The notes under the pieces: model-generated | Told to the model about the DNA's origin: nothing | Databases searched by the model: none | What the model saw: only the letters and a program-made list of their open reading frames with translations | Position numbers and translations under genes: made by a program | Origin: CAZPMT01 sp964587655 | GTDB lineage: Bacteria > Hydrogenedentota > Hydrogenedentia > Hydrogenedentales > SLHB01 | NCBI GenBank assembly: GCA_964587655.1 | Contig: CAZPMT010000015.1 | Location: forward strand, 1-64,000 | Direction: 5' to 3' | Length of the DNA stretch: 64,000 nucleotides | Part shown: in pieces, positions 7,477-14,987 of the stretch | Position numbering within the stretch: the first letter of the stretch is position 1 | Layout: each line of letters begins with the position of its first letter

Positions 7477-8205
7477 CTATCGTCCGCTTGCAGGAAACAG
7501 ATCAAAGCCCGCGGGGCTGTTTCCGAGTTCCGCCATCCAACCCGGCACCGCACGGATGTCGCGCAGGTGGACGCCCGGCCAGTCGCCATAGCATCCCATC
7601 GGATCGAGATGCACCGCGCCAACGCCCGCCCGGTTCGCTCCCAACACGTCGAGGTGATAAACGTCGCCGACGTAGATCGCCTCCGTCGGCGCAAGCCCCA
7701 GATCCTTGAGCGCGTGATGGAACAGTCCCGGATCGGGTTTCTCGATGCCCACGATGCCGCTGTCGAACACCGTTTCGAGATAAGGCGTAATGCCACATGC
7801 CTCGAGCTGCCGCCAAACGCGTCCGTCGGAGTTCGAGATGACCGACATCCGTACGCCTTGGCGCTGCAACGCCGCCAGCGTTTCCGTGACCCATGGCTTG
7901 CTGTAAGTCCACAGGCTGATCTCCGCGTGCCGCGCGACGAGTCTATCCACGGCGCGCTCCGCGACCTCCTTCGGCGCGCCGGCATACATCAGCATGTCTA
8001 AGAAGAAACCCCGCATCGAAATCGATAAGGGCGCGGAAGTCTCGCGTATGTGCGTGTCGTATTGGTGCACCACACGAAAATGCGCCTCATAGAACCGTTC
8101 AGGATCCAGTTCGCACCCTTCCGCGGCCACGGTCCGCGCAATCAATTCTTGATCAGGGAAGACCAGCGTTCCCCCGGCATCCAGTAACAAATAGGGATAC
8201 TCCAT
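7477..8205 (-). CDS. HAD-superfamily hydrolase
   Basis: About 242 residues from the ATG at 8205, which has AGGAG nine bases upstream. Motif I is LLDAGGTL, where the usual second Asp of DxDGT is Gly, as in some HDHD3-type HAD proteins. Motif II is SVISNSD, motif III is the Lys in EKPDPGLF, and motif IV is IYVGDVYHLDVLGANRAG. The alpha-helical cap lies at about 15-95. Likely a small-molecule phosphatase or haloacid-dehalogenase-like enzyme; substrate unknown. The longer open frame up to 8649 is not coding because it runs through the palindromic repeat at 8350-8437. Confidence 0.85.
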   Translation of the reverse strand: MEYPYLLLDAGGTLVFPDQELIARTVAAEGCELDPERFYEAHFRVVHQYDTHIRETSAPLSISMRGFFLDMLMYAGAPKEVAERAVDRLVARHAEISLWTYSKPWVTETLAALQRQGVRMSVISNSDGRVWRQLEACGITPYLETVFDSGIVGIEKPDPGLFHHALKDLGLAPTEAIYVGDVYHLDVLGANRAGVGAVHLDPMGCYGDWPGVHLRDIRAVPGWMAELGNSPAGFDLFPASGR

Positions 8206-8561
8206 TGAAAACAGCTCCTGTTGTACGACCAAAGATGACGGAAACCTTAGCAGGAAGAGGGGGGGATCGCGCAAACGGCGGCGTTGACCTGTCAAAATCC
8301 CGCACGCAAGATTCGAGAGCGTACCGGAGAACACGCGCGGATTGGCTCCGTGGTCGCGGCGTCCTCGCCGCGTTTTCATCAAGAGCCGCTTGACGTATGG
8401 TGTTTCCGCCCAAACGCGGCGAGGACGCCGCGGCCACGGGGCAGCACGAATCGTGCGCCTTGTTAATGGCCGCGACATATGCAAGAATAGCCCCCAATGA
8501 AATAAGGCGTCGGTGTCCTCGCGCGAAAGCCATGCGCGCGGACGGAAAAGGAGGTTCGCTC
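8206..8561. other. Divergent intergenic region holding a long hairpin repeat
   Basis: 356 bases between the divergent HAD gene and the Tat-exported protein. It contains the GC-rich inverted repeat at 8350-8437 and the ribosome site AAAGGAGG at 8547-8554 of the downstream gene. No other gene is seen. Confidence 0.6.
8350..8437. repeat. GC-rich REPIN-like hairpin doublet (GTGG...CCAC ends), copy 1
   Basis: Two hairpins in mirror orientation: CGCGGCG-TCCT-CGCCGCG and its complement. The 28-base outer arms (8348-8375 and 8412-8439) pair with a single mismatch around a 36-base spacer. A related, more diverged copy lies at 12290-12353. Confidence 0.7.
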
Positions 8562-9515
8562 GTGTCGGAAAAGGTGTCTCGTCGGACGTTTGTTGCACAA
8601 TCCATCGCCGCGTCTTCCATCGCCGCCCTCGGAGCGCGCGCCGCTGCATCCCCGCCCGCCGCGGGAGCCGCCGATGCGCTGCCGTGCGGAAAGATAGGGG
8701 ATCTTTCCGTAAGCCGTGTGCTGCTTGGAGGCAACCTGCTCACCCACTACACGCACAGCCGGGACTTGCAGTACGTGTACAACCTCGCGGCCCACTACAA
8801 CACCGACGCGAAGATCCTCGAGACCCTCGCCGTGGCCGAGCAGAACGGCGTCAACACGCTCTCGGTCCACACCGTCCCGCGAGTGCTCGATATCCTCAGG
8901 AAACATCGGCGCGATGAAGGCGGAAAGATCCAATGGATCATCTGTCCCACGCCGGCCGTCGACACCGAATGGGACGCATACGTGAAATCGGTGAGAGAAC
9001 TGGCCGACAACGGGACCGACGCCATCTACCTGTGGGGCGTGACGGCAGACCGGTTGCTCTCCGAAGGCAAGGCCGACCTGATAGCGAAGGCGGTCGACGT
9101 CGTCAAGGATCAAGGCATCCCCTCCGGCGTTGGCGCGCACGACCTGAATGTCATCATCGAATGCGAGAAGAGGAAGGTCCAGGCCGATTTCTACATCAAG
9201 ACCTTCCATCACCACAACTACCCGAGCGCGCCCAAACCCGAACAGATCGCCGGGGCTTACAATGAAGTCCCCGGATACTGGTGCCGGAATCCGCAGGAAG
9301 TCATCGACGTCATGAAGAATGTCCAGAAGCCCTGGATCGCCTTCAAAGTGATGGCCGCGGGAGCTATTCCCCCTAAAGACGCATTCGAATACGTGTACAA
9401 GAACGGCGCCGACCACGTCCTCGCCGGCATGTTCGACTTCGAGATCGCCGAAGACGTCAAGATCGCGAAAAGCGTCCTCGCGAACGTCAAGCGTGAACGC
9501 CCGTGGCGGAGCTGA
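8562..9515 (+). CDS. Tat-exported TIM-barrel protein, aldo/keto-reductase-like
   Basis: 317 residues starting at a GTG with AAAGGAGG seven bases upstream. The twin-arginine signal is SRRTFVAQS followed by an Ala-rich hydrophobic stretch. The mature protein begins CGKIGDLSVSRVLLGGNL, which resembles the opening of aldo/keto reductases, followed by alternating strand/helix segments (VNTLSVHTVPR, WIICPTPAVD, AIYLWG, GVGAHDLNVIIECE, PWIAFKVMAAGAI). I see no clear AKR catalytic tetrad, so reductase activity is unproven. Probably a periplasmic TIM-barrel protein of the kind that accompanies sugar or inositol catabolism. It converges on the acyltransferase at 9534. Confidence 0.7.
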   Translation: MSEKVSRRTFVAQSIAASSIAALGARAAASPPAAGAADALPCGKIGDLSVSRVLLGGNLLTHYTHSRDLQYVYNLAAHYNTDAKILETLAVAEQNGVNTLSVHTVPRVLDILRKHRRDEGGKIQWIICPTPAVDTEWDAYVKSVRELADNGTDAIYLWGVTADRLLSEGKADLIAKAVDVVKDQGIPSGVGAHDLNVIIECEKRKVQADFYIKTFHHHNYPSAPKPEQIAGAYNEVPGYWCRNPQEVIDVMKNVQKPWIAFKVMAAGAIPPKDAFEYVYKNGADHVLAGMFDFEIAEDVKIAKSVLANVKRERPWRS

Positions 9516-9533
9516 GAGCGGGCCGAAGCGCGC

Positions 9534-10163
9534 CTACTTCCGATCTTCCTGATTTGCGCCGTCGCGAGGCCGGTACTTGGGGGTCACGCCGACGGTCCTC
9601 TCGAAGACCTCGGTGATATGCCGCCAATCCTCATCGAGATTGCCAGTGGGATAGAACAGTTCCACCGTACCGATCCACTTCTCTTTGTAACTTATGACGC
9701 CGAAGAGGATGGGTACGCCGGCGCCCAAGGCGATCCAGTAGAATCCCAGCTTCCAGTACTCGACGTCTTTCCGGGTGCCTTCGGGCGTGATCATGACGTT
9801 GATGCGTTCGCTTTCGCGTATGACCTGGGCCATTTGCTCGACGATTCCCTCGGAAGCCCGGCGGTCGATGGGAATGCCGCCCAGCCAGCGCAGGATCGCG
9901 CCGAGCGGCCACCAGAACACCGTGTGCTTGATCATGAATACGCACGGAAGGTTTAGCGCAAAGGCCGCTGACAGGGCGAACGGCAAATCCCAGTTGGAAG
10001 TGTGCGGCGCGCACGCCACGACACACTTGGCCACTTGGGATTCCTCGCCGACGAGCTTCCAGCCGAGCACTCGCAACGCCGTGCGGCCAAACCACCGGGT
10101 CGCCCGACTGTAGCGGGTCCGTTTCTTAGTGCGAATGTGGACTGGCACCGTGTTTTCGGACAT
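9534..10163 (-). CDS. 1-acylglycerol-3-phosphate acyltransferase-family protein (PlsC-like)
   Basis: 209 residues. The acyltransferase HxxxxD motif is APHTSNWDLPF (about residue 53), the substrate-phosphate motif is ITPEGTRK (about 125), and GGIPIDRR gives a third block. Short length and a hydrophobic middle segment fit a membrane-associated lysophospholipid acyltransferase that makes phosphatidic acid or an ornithine-lipid-type acyl product. The spacer to 10460 holds a half copy of the 27-bp palindrome at 10229-10238 and a small hairpin at about 10336-10353. Confidence 0.85.
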   Translation of the reverse strand: MSENTVPVHIRTKKRTRYSRATRWFGRTALRVLGWKLVGEESQVAKCVVACAPHTSNWDLPFALSAAFALNLPCVFMIKHTVFWWPLGAILRWLGGIPIDRRASEGIVEQMAQVIRESERINVMITPEGTRKDVEYWKLGFYWIALGAGVPILFGVISYKEKWIGTVELFYPTGNLDEDWRHITEVFERTVGVTPKYRPRDGANQEDRK

Positions 10164-10459
10164 TTGTTTCGGAATCCAAGAGACAAGACGAGTAGTTTAG
10201 CAAAGGACGGGCTCGTATGCAACAGAACACAGTTTGTCGCAGCGATTCCGCTATCTGCTGGTGAGAGGGCGTTGAATGCTGGTTTTTTTGTCCATGAAAG
10301 GAGGTGGCCAGATTCGCATGGCGATTTTGGGCCGATTCTTGCGAATCGGCAGGGGATCTTTTCGACTGCCGAGAGGCGGTTATACCGGAAAGGAAACAGT
10401 GGGGGCGTTCGGGGGCGCGCCCGGTTGAGATGTGATGGCGTGGAACCGCAGGCTGCCTG

Positions 10460-11753
10460 CTATGTGGGCTTGGGAGAGCGGTGGAAGAGGACGACAAATT
10501 CGGCGGCGATAAGATCGGCCCAGTACTTTTGGGAACGCCCTGCTCGCGCTTGTGGCTTGAGGTTGCGTTCAAGAAAGGCATGGAAGATGTTGTAGGTGAT
10601 GAAGAGCAACAGCGTGCACGCGACGAGCGCATGGGCGGTGTATCGGTAGGCGTGGTCGCCATGCCACTGGTTGGAGAGTTCGTTGAAGGCGTGGTTCTCA
10701 ATGTCCCAACGTCCGTGACCGGCGCGGACGATGGTCGCGGTGTCTGCGAGAAACGTAGGCAGGCTGGTCACCCAAGAACCACTCGGAAACAAGGGTTTCT
10801 TCTTCGCGGTCGTTCTGACGGCGGACGGAAGTCTCTTCGAGAGAGCGCACGACCCGGACCTTTTCGCCGCATTGAGGCCAAGTCGTGAACCCTTGAAGAT
10901 CCCAACAGGCGCGGCGGACATGCTTGTCGTCCAGATGAAGCGGCGGCGTATTGGCGAATAGGCTGCGCGCGTCTTCCAGGAGATCGCGATTCTCATTCTT
11001 TAGCACGGCGGCGACGTGCTTCTTATGCGCGCGAATGAGTTTCCACAACGCAGGGTCCATGTAGAGATTGTCGCCACATACGACGTCGAAGGCGCGGGGA
11101 TAGCGCTTGAGAAGACGGGTCACGAGCCGCGTGGCGCAGGCGATTTCCCCTTCCCCGGGCAACTGGTTTGCGACGTCCAGCAAAGAACACTGTTTCCCGT
11201 TGATCAGATACGCCGCCACATAGCGGAAGTAATGTTGCGTGCGATCCCCCTTGGCGAAATGCACTATCCGTTCCAGACAATCCTTCCACCGCCCGTATTA
11301 TGGACCGATATACGGGCGGCGGCGGTAGCTCGACACCCCCTCATGGCCGTCGAGCACCAGAAAACGCAAGCCGCCCAAGCCCCGCCTGAAACCTTTGTTC
11401 CGTTTTCCCTTCGCGTGTTGCGCGCCCAATATGGCGCGCAACTGCTCCAGCCGAAGCGACGACGTCACGTCGCCCATCACGTCGGCGCTGGGCAGTTCCC
11501 CGCCCAGCCATTTGGTGAAGGATGACGACGGCTTCCTTTGTTCCAGCGCATTGAGACTGCCCAACCGAGCCAAAAGCAACAACACGTAACTCAACGCCGC
11601 ACGCCCTGCGGGAATCCTGGGTTTCACGCGCCCGTCCTGAACGCCCCGGAGCTGCGTGCACAGTCCGTATACCTTCTCGGCGTACTTCAGCACGCGCCCC
11701 AAGACCGTCGTGTGGACCGCGGGCGTCGCCAGACGCGGCTTGGTCTTCGCCAT
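10460..11753 (-). pseudogene. Transposase (DDE type), interrupted by a stop and a frameshift
   Basis: Reads from ATG at 11753 (MAKTKPRLATPAVHTT) through FLVLDGHEGVSSYRRR, then hits TAA at 11298-11300. The same frame continues with KDCLERIVHFAKGDRTQHYFRYV, PGEGEIACATRLVTRLLKR, DVVCGDNLYMD and VAAVLKNENRDLLEDA, which is the catalytic part of a DGHE...GD...GRWDIEN transposase family. Near 10780 one extra base shifts the frame; the C-terminus then continues as SWVTSLPTF and GHGRWDIENHAFNELSNQWHGDH to the stop at 10460. The premature stop lies inside a 10-bp-arm palindrome (11287-11317 region) that separates YRRR from KDCLER. Two disabling changes make it a pseudogene. Confidence 0.8.
11287..11317. 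repeat. 31-bp palindrome splitting the transposase
   Basis: Arms CCGCCCGTAT and ATACGGGCGG are perfect 10-bp inverted repeats around an 11-base centre. On the coding strand it supplies about nine codons including TAA, between the conserved YRRR and KDCLER segments, so it looks like a small insertion. It is unrelated in sequence to the 27-bp ACAGTTTGTC family. Confidence 0.6.
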
Positions 11754-11784
11754 GTCCCGGCCGCCTTTCTTCTTATTGCTCTTC

Positions 11785-12129
11785 CTAGCCGTGGGACTTT
11801 CGTTCCCGCTTGCGTTCCAAAACCCGGTGCACACAGGCCGCGGACACCACTTCCGTCAAACGTTCCACCTCGCGATAAGCACCCACGCGCCGGCGCACCT
11901 CTTCCTCCAATTCCGGAGGGATGTAAACCATGCGCCGCTTGCCTTCCACCTTCGTCGAGAGATATAGCGAAACGTGCTTTTCCCCTTGCGCGCATCGGCA
12001 GCCGGCTTTCCCGCACGTGCGCGCCATCGACACCACGCTGCCGCAGATCACATCGTGTTCGTGCAGCAGTTGAGCAAGCCGCGAACGGGCCGAGCGTTCC
12101 TGCGGCGTAAACCGATTTCGAGCCACCAT
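11785..12129 (-). CDS. DUF6788-like accessory protein of the insertion sequence
   Basis: 114 residues. The motif MARTCGKAGCRCAQGEKHVSLYLS with paired cysteines (CGKAGCRC) is the hallmark of a small family found just upstream of this transposase type; it may bind metal and DNA. A basic tail (RVLERKRERKSHG) follows a helical region. Its 3' end lies 31 bases before the transposase ATG. AAAGGAGG precedes the ATG. Role in transposition unknown. Confidence 0.75.
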   Translation of the reverse strand: MVARNRFTPQERSARSRLAQLLHEHDVICGSVVSMARTCGKAGCRCAQGEKHVSLYLSTKVEGKRRMVYIPPELEEEVRRRVGAYREVERLTEVVSAACVHRVLERKRERKSHG

Positions 12130-12155
12130 GTAACGCCTCCTTTCTGATAGTATGT

Positions 12156-12183
12156 ATTATCTCAGATTGCCCGCCAAAGTCAA
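12156..12183 (-). promoter_or_regulatory. Promoter of the insertion-sequence genes
   Basis: On the minus strand TTGACT (12178-12183), a 16-base spacer and GATAAT (12156-12161), placed 27 bases before the DUF6788-like start. Good fit to a sigma-70 promoter. Confidence 0.6.
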
Positions 12184-12289
12184 GCCCTTTTTCGAATGCG
12201 AATTTGCTCAAAAACGAACCCTGTTCCCCAAATCCCCTCAACTCAATGTCTTAACTGCCCCCTCAAGACCCAACGGCGGAATCGCTGAC

Positions 12290-12353
12290 GTGGACGCGAC
12301 GTCCCCGTCGCGTTTCCGGGGCCGGAACACAGCGGCGAGGACGCCGCTGCCAC
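12290..12353. repeat. GC-rich REPIN-like hairpin doublet, copy 2
   Basis: GTGG at the left and CCAC at the right bound two hairpins, CGCGACG-TCCC-CGTCGCG and AGCGGCG-AGGA-CGCCGCT, in mirror orientation. Same architecture as 8350-8437 but shorter centre and more divergence. Confidence 0.65.
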
Positions 12354-12500
12354 AAGCAACAACTACACCGAGGCAGGGCGAACCGGCGCAAGCGGGCGAA
12401 GGATCATTTACGTCTATTCATGACGGACGGAGGGCGCCAACTCCGTTGCGCCTCCATCAAAGGCAGCGCCAGTGCGCATAACGTGATTCAGGAAAACGAA

Positions 12501-12529
12501 TTGAAAGGGTCAACCTAGTCTGCTAGACT
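12501..12529 (+). promoter_or_regulatory. Candidate sigma-70 promoter for the kinase operon
   Basis: TTGAAA (12501-12506), exactly 17 bases, TAGACT (12524-12529). It would give a leader of about 170 bases before the kinase start. Confidence 0.5.
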
Positions 12530-12707
12530 TGCCGCGGGGCTTCAGAATGAGAAGCTGCGGCAGGGTTGGCGCTAGCGGGCAAACCGGTCGGAGGGCCTTT
12601 CTCATGGGGTAAACGGCAACCAGGAAGGGACAAAGCCGCGCACGGGGCCTAGTCCCGCCGCCACGTGGATCTCAGACTCGACAACGCGACCTGGCGACGC
12701 ACGCGAG

Positions 12708-14987
12708 GTGTTGGCGAACCCGTTGGTCGGACGACAGATTGACAATTACCACGTGGTGTCGGTGCTGGGCAGCGGCGGATTCGGGACTGTGTTTCTCGCC
12801 CGGGACATCAGCCTTGATCGCGATGTTGCTCTCAAGGTCCTGCGCGATCCGCTGGAAGAGAAACATCGGGATCTGTTCAAGCGCGAAGCGAAGGCCCTTG
12901 CCGCGCTGAGCTTTCACCCGGCCATCGTACAGATCTACGCGTGGGGCGAACATGACGGGCACCCATATTTCGTGCTTGAATTTGTGGCCAGCAGCGTAGC
13001 CATGCTGCTGGAAGCGAATCCAGACGGTCTCCCGTGGCGAAAGGCTTTGCATATTGCGGGCCAGTGCGCGCAGGCGCTGGCTCTTGCGCACGAGAAGGAC
13101 ATACTCCACCGGGACATAAAACCTGCGAACATCCTAATTGAACCGGACACAGGCCAGGTGAAGCTGGCGGATTTTGGGCTTGCACAACTGTACGGACGCG
13201 GGGAAATCACCATATCCGGTGATGTCAGCGGCTCACCGCCTTACATGTCGCCTGAACAAGCATCCGGTCAGTGCGTGGATCACCGTTCCGATATCTTCTC
13301 CCTGGGGATCACCCTCTACCAGTTGTTGTGCGGAAAACGTCCTTTCGAGGGGCCGGACTATCAGCGTCAGATCTGTGAAGGACGCTTGATTCCGTTGCAT
13401 CAGCGCCGCGCGGATCTTCCGTCTGCGGTGTACGACGTCGTCCGCACGGCGATGGCGCCGCAACCAGACTGCCGGTTCCAAAGCGCCGCGGCATTCGCGG
13501 CGGCGCTCTTGGAGTTACTCGGACAGACCTCGCCGCAACCGAAGGCTGTGTCGCGTCTGCGCGGTCTGGTCTTCGGGACGTGCGCATTTCTCGTCGTCTG
13601 CGCAATCGGCTGGCTTTATCTTAGGAACCCGGTGAATGCTACCCTTGCCGCTGCGGAAGAACGTATCGAAGCGGGCGACGCTCGAGGGGCCGAGGACAGC
13701 TATCGAGGTCTCCTTAAGGATGATCCCAATCAGCAGGCGGGTCTCTATGGCCTGTTTCAAGCGCTGGCCAAACAGGGAAAGTCCGCGGAAGCTCGGGAGG
13801 TGCTTTCCTCGATCACGGACCCTCAACTCCGCGAGGAAGGCACGGCTGTGGACCTCCTGCAGCGGCGTGGATGCGCCGCGCGTAGCGAGATCGAGCAGAT
13901 GCATGCCCGTAACGGCACGCAATATATCGAGATGCTCCTCGCTCGCGTCGACCTAGCGGAAGGGCGGCATCAGGAGGCTTTGGACAGGCTTAGGGCTTTG
14001 GATCGGCAGCGGTTCGCGTTCCGCTGGCAGGAACTGGAGTACCTCTACGCGTTGGGCCAAGCCCTCTACCACACTGGGGAGTACGCAGAGGCGGCGAAGA
14101 TCTTTCAGGAGATCCAGAGTAAGGCCCCGGAGCACGCGTTTCTCCTCACGAAAGCATACGTGGACCTAACGGAAACCAGAAGGGACGACGACCGGAGAAA
14201 TCGTATTCATGCCTTGATCGAGAAGATCCAGGGCAATATGAAGAACAACCCGGAGGGACTGCAATCGTCTGAGACGGATCTGTGGCGGAGTCGTCCGCTG
14301 CGATGCTGTCTCCACGTTGCCGATGCAGGCCAAAGCCTCCTGGCTATGGAGACGGGTCTAGCGGACGCGGCCCCTCTGCTCTTGGGTGAAGCGTTGGGCG
14401 AGATTGCGCCTGTGGAAATCGTTGAGCGAGATCCCGCTCTCCTGGAAGACGTGCTTAGTGAGCAAGCGCTCGCTACTCTTAGCGCGGGGGAAGGGAGGTT
14501 GCTCGTCGGCAGACTGCTGGGCGCACGACTGATCATCGAATGCAGCTTCGGCAGGCTCGTCGACAAGGATTCGCTGTGGGTGAAGATCATCGATGCCGAA
14601 ACCACACGCCAGGTCGGCGTCGAACAGGTGGATCTCCCCCACGGTGCAGTTCCGCCGCCGTGGGTGAGGTCGGTTGCGGAGAACGTTTGGGAACGGATCA
14701 AAGCGGCATATCCTCTGCAAGGCGTGTTGAAGAATGGTAACGCCGGTCCCGAGATCGATATCGGTTCATCGGTCGGAGCGAAGCCCGGAATGCGGTTCAG
14801 CGTCTTAGCGCGGCCCGACAGACATTCCGTCTTGCCGGGAAAAGCGGTCGTAATCGAGTCAATACTCGGAGAGGACCGCGCGAAGGCGAGCATCGAAGGG
14901 TTTCCCGCGGAGTCGATCCCGAATGAGGGGCTCTACGTGTGCCTGGATGAGGATGCTGGAGGAAAGGCCGTTTCGGAGCAGTCATGA
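12708..14987 (+). CDS. Membrane Ser/Thr protein kinase with TPR region and CsgG-like C-terminus
   Basis: 759 residues. An N-terminal Hanks-type kinase (about 12-275) has the Gly loop GSGGFGTVF, Lys in VALKVL, HRDIKPANIL, DFGLAQ, GSPPYMSPEQ and DHRSDIFSLGITLYQLL, so all catalytic elements are present. A single membrane segment follows at about 284-305. The outer part has TPR-like helical pairs (about 310-480: AEERIEAGDARGAEDSYRGLL, ALGQALYHTGEYAEAAKIF), then a domain at about 540-750 that resembles CsgG/LpoB-type folds (VGRLLGARLIIECSF, VKIIDAETTRQVGVEQ). The start is GTG at 12708 (TTG next). Its stop overlaps the next ATG by four bases, so translation is coupled. It probably senses envelope state and phosphorylates cytosolic partners; targets unknown. 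Confidence 0.85.
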   Translation: MLANPLVGRQIDNYHVVSVLGSGGFGTVFLARDISLDRDVALKVLRDPLEEKHRDLFKREAKALAALSFHPAIVQIYAWGEHDGHPYFVLEFVASSVAMLLEANPDGLPWRKALHIAGQCAQALALAHEKDILHRDIKPANILIEPDTGQVKLADFGLAQLYGRGEITISGDVSGSPPYMSPEQASGQCVDHRSDIFSLGITLYQLLCGKRPFEGPDYQRQICEGRLIPLHQRRADLPSAVYDVVRTAMAPQPDCRFQSAAAFAAALLELLGQTSPQPKAVSRLRGLVFGTCAFLVVCAIGWLYLRNPVNATLAAAEERIEAGDARGAEDSYRGLLKDDPNQQAGLYGLFQALAKQGKSAEAREVLSSITDPQLREEGTAVDLLQRRGCAARSEIEQMHARNGTQYIEMLLARVDLAEGRHQEALDRLRALDRQRFAFRWQELEYLYALGQALYHTGEYAEAAKIFQEIQSKAPEHAFLLTKAYVDLTETRRDDDRRNRIHALIEKIQGNMKNNPEGLQSSETDLWRSRPLRCCLHVADAGQSLLAMETGLADAAPLLLGEALGEIAPVEIVERDPALLEDVLSEQALATLSAGEGRLLVGRLLGARLIIECSFGRLVDKDSLWVKIIDAETTRQVGVEQVDLPHGAVPPPWVRSVAENVWERIKAAYPLQGVLKNGNAGPEIDIGSSVGAKPGMRFSVLARPDRHSVLPGKAVVIESILGEDRAKASIEGFPAESIPNEGLYVCLDEDAGGKAVSEQS

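Larger units (their letters stand above)
10460..12183 (-). mobile_element. Decayed insertion sequence (transposase plus DUF6788-type ORF)
   Basis: A promoter, a small accessory ORF and a broken DDE-type transposase lie in tandem on the minus strand. The pairing of a DUF6788-like protein with this transposase type is a recurring arrangement in my knowledge of these elements. I could not define terminal inverted repeats; a weak GATTCGCAT-like match exists between about 10313 and about 12195, so the outer limits are provisional. Confidence 0.65.
12184..12707. other. Intergenic region between IS and kinase operon
   Basis: About 520 bases without a convincing gene. It holds the REPIN-like doublet at 12290-12353 and a candidate promoter at 12501-12529. 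Confidence 0.6.

Noticed and set aside
10336..10353. Small CCGATTC/GAATCGG hairpin as terminator
   Set aside because: No T-run on either strand; too weak to call.
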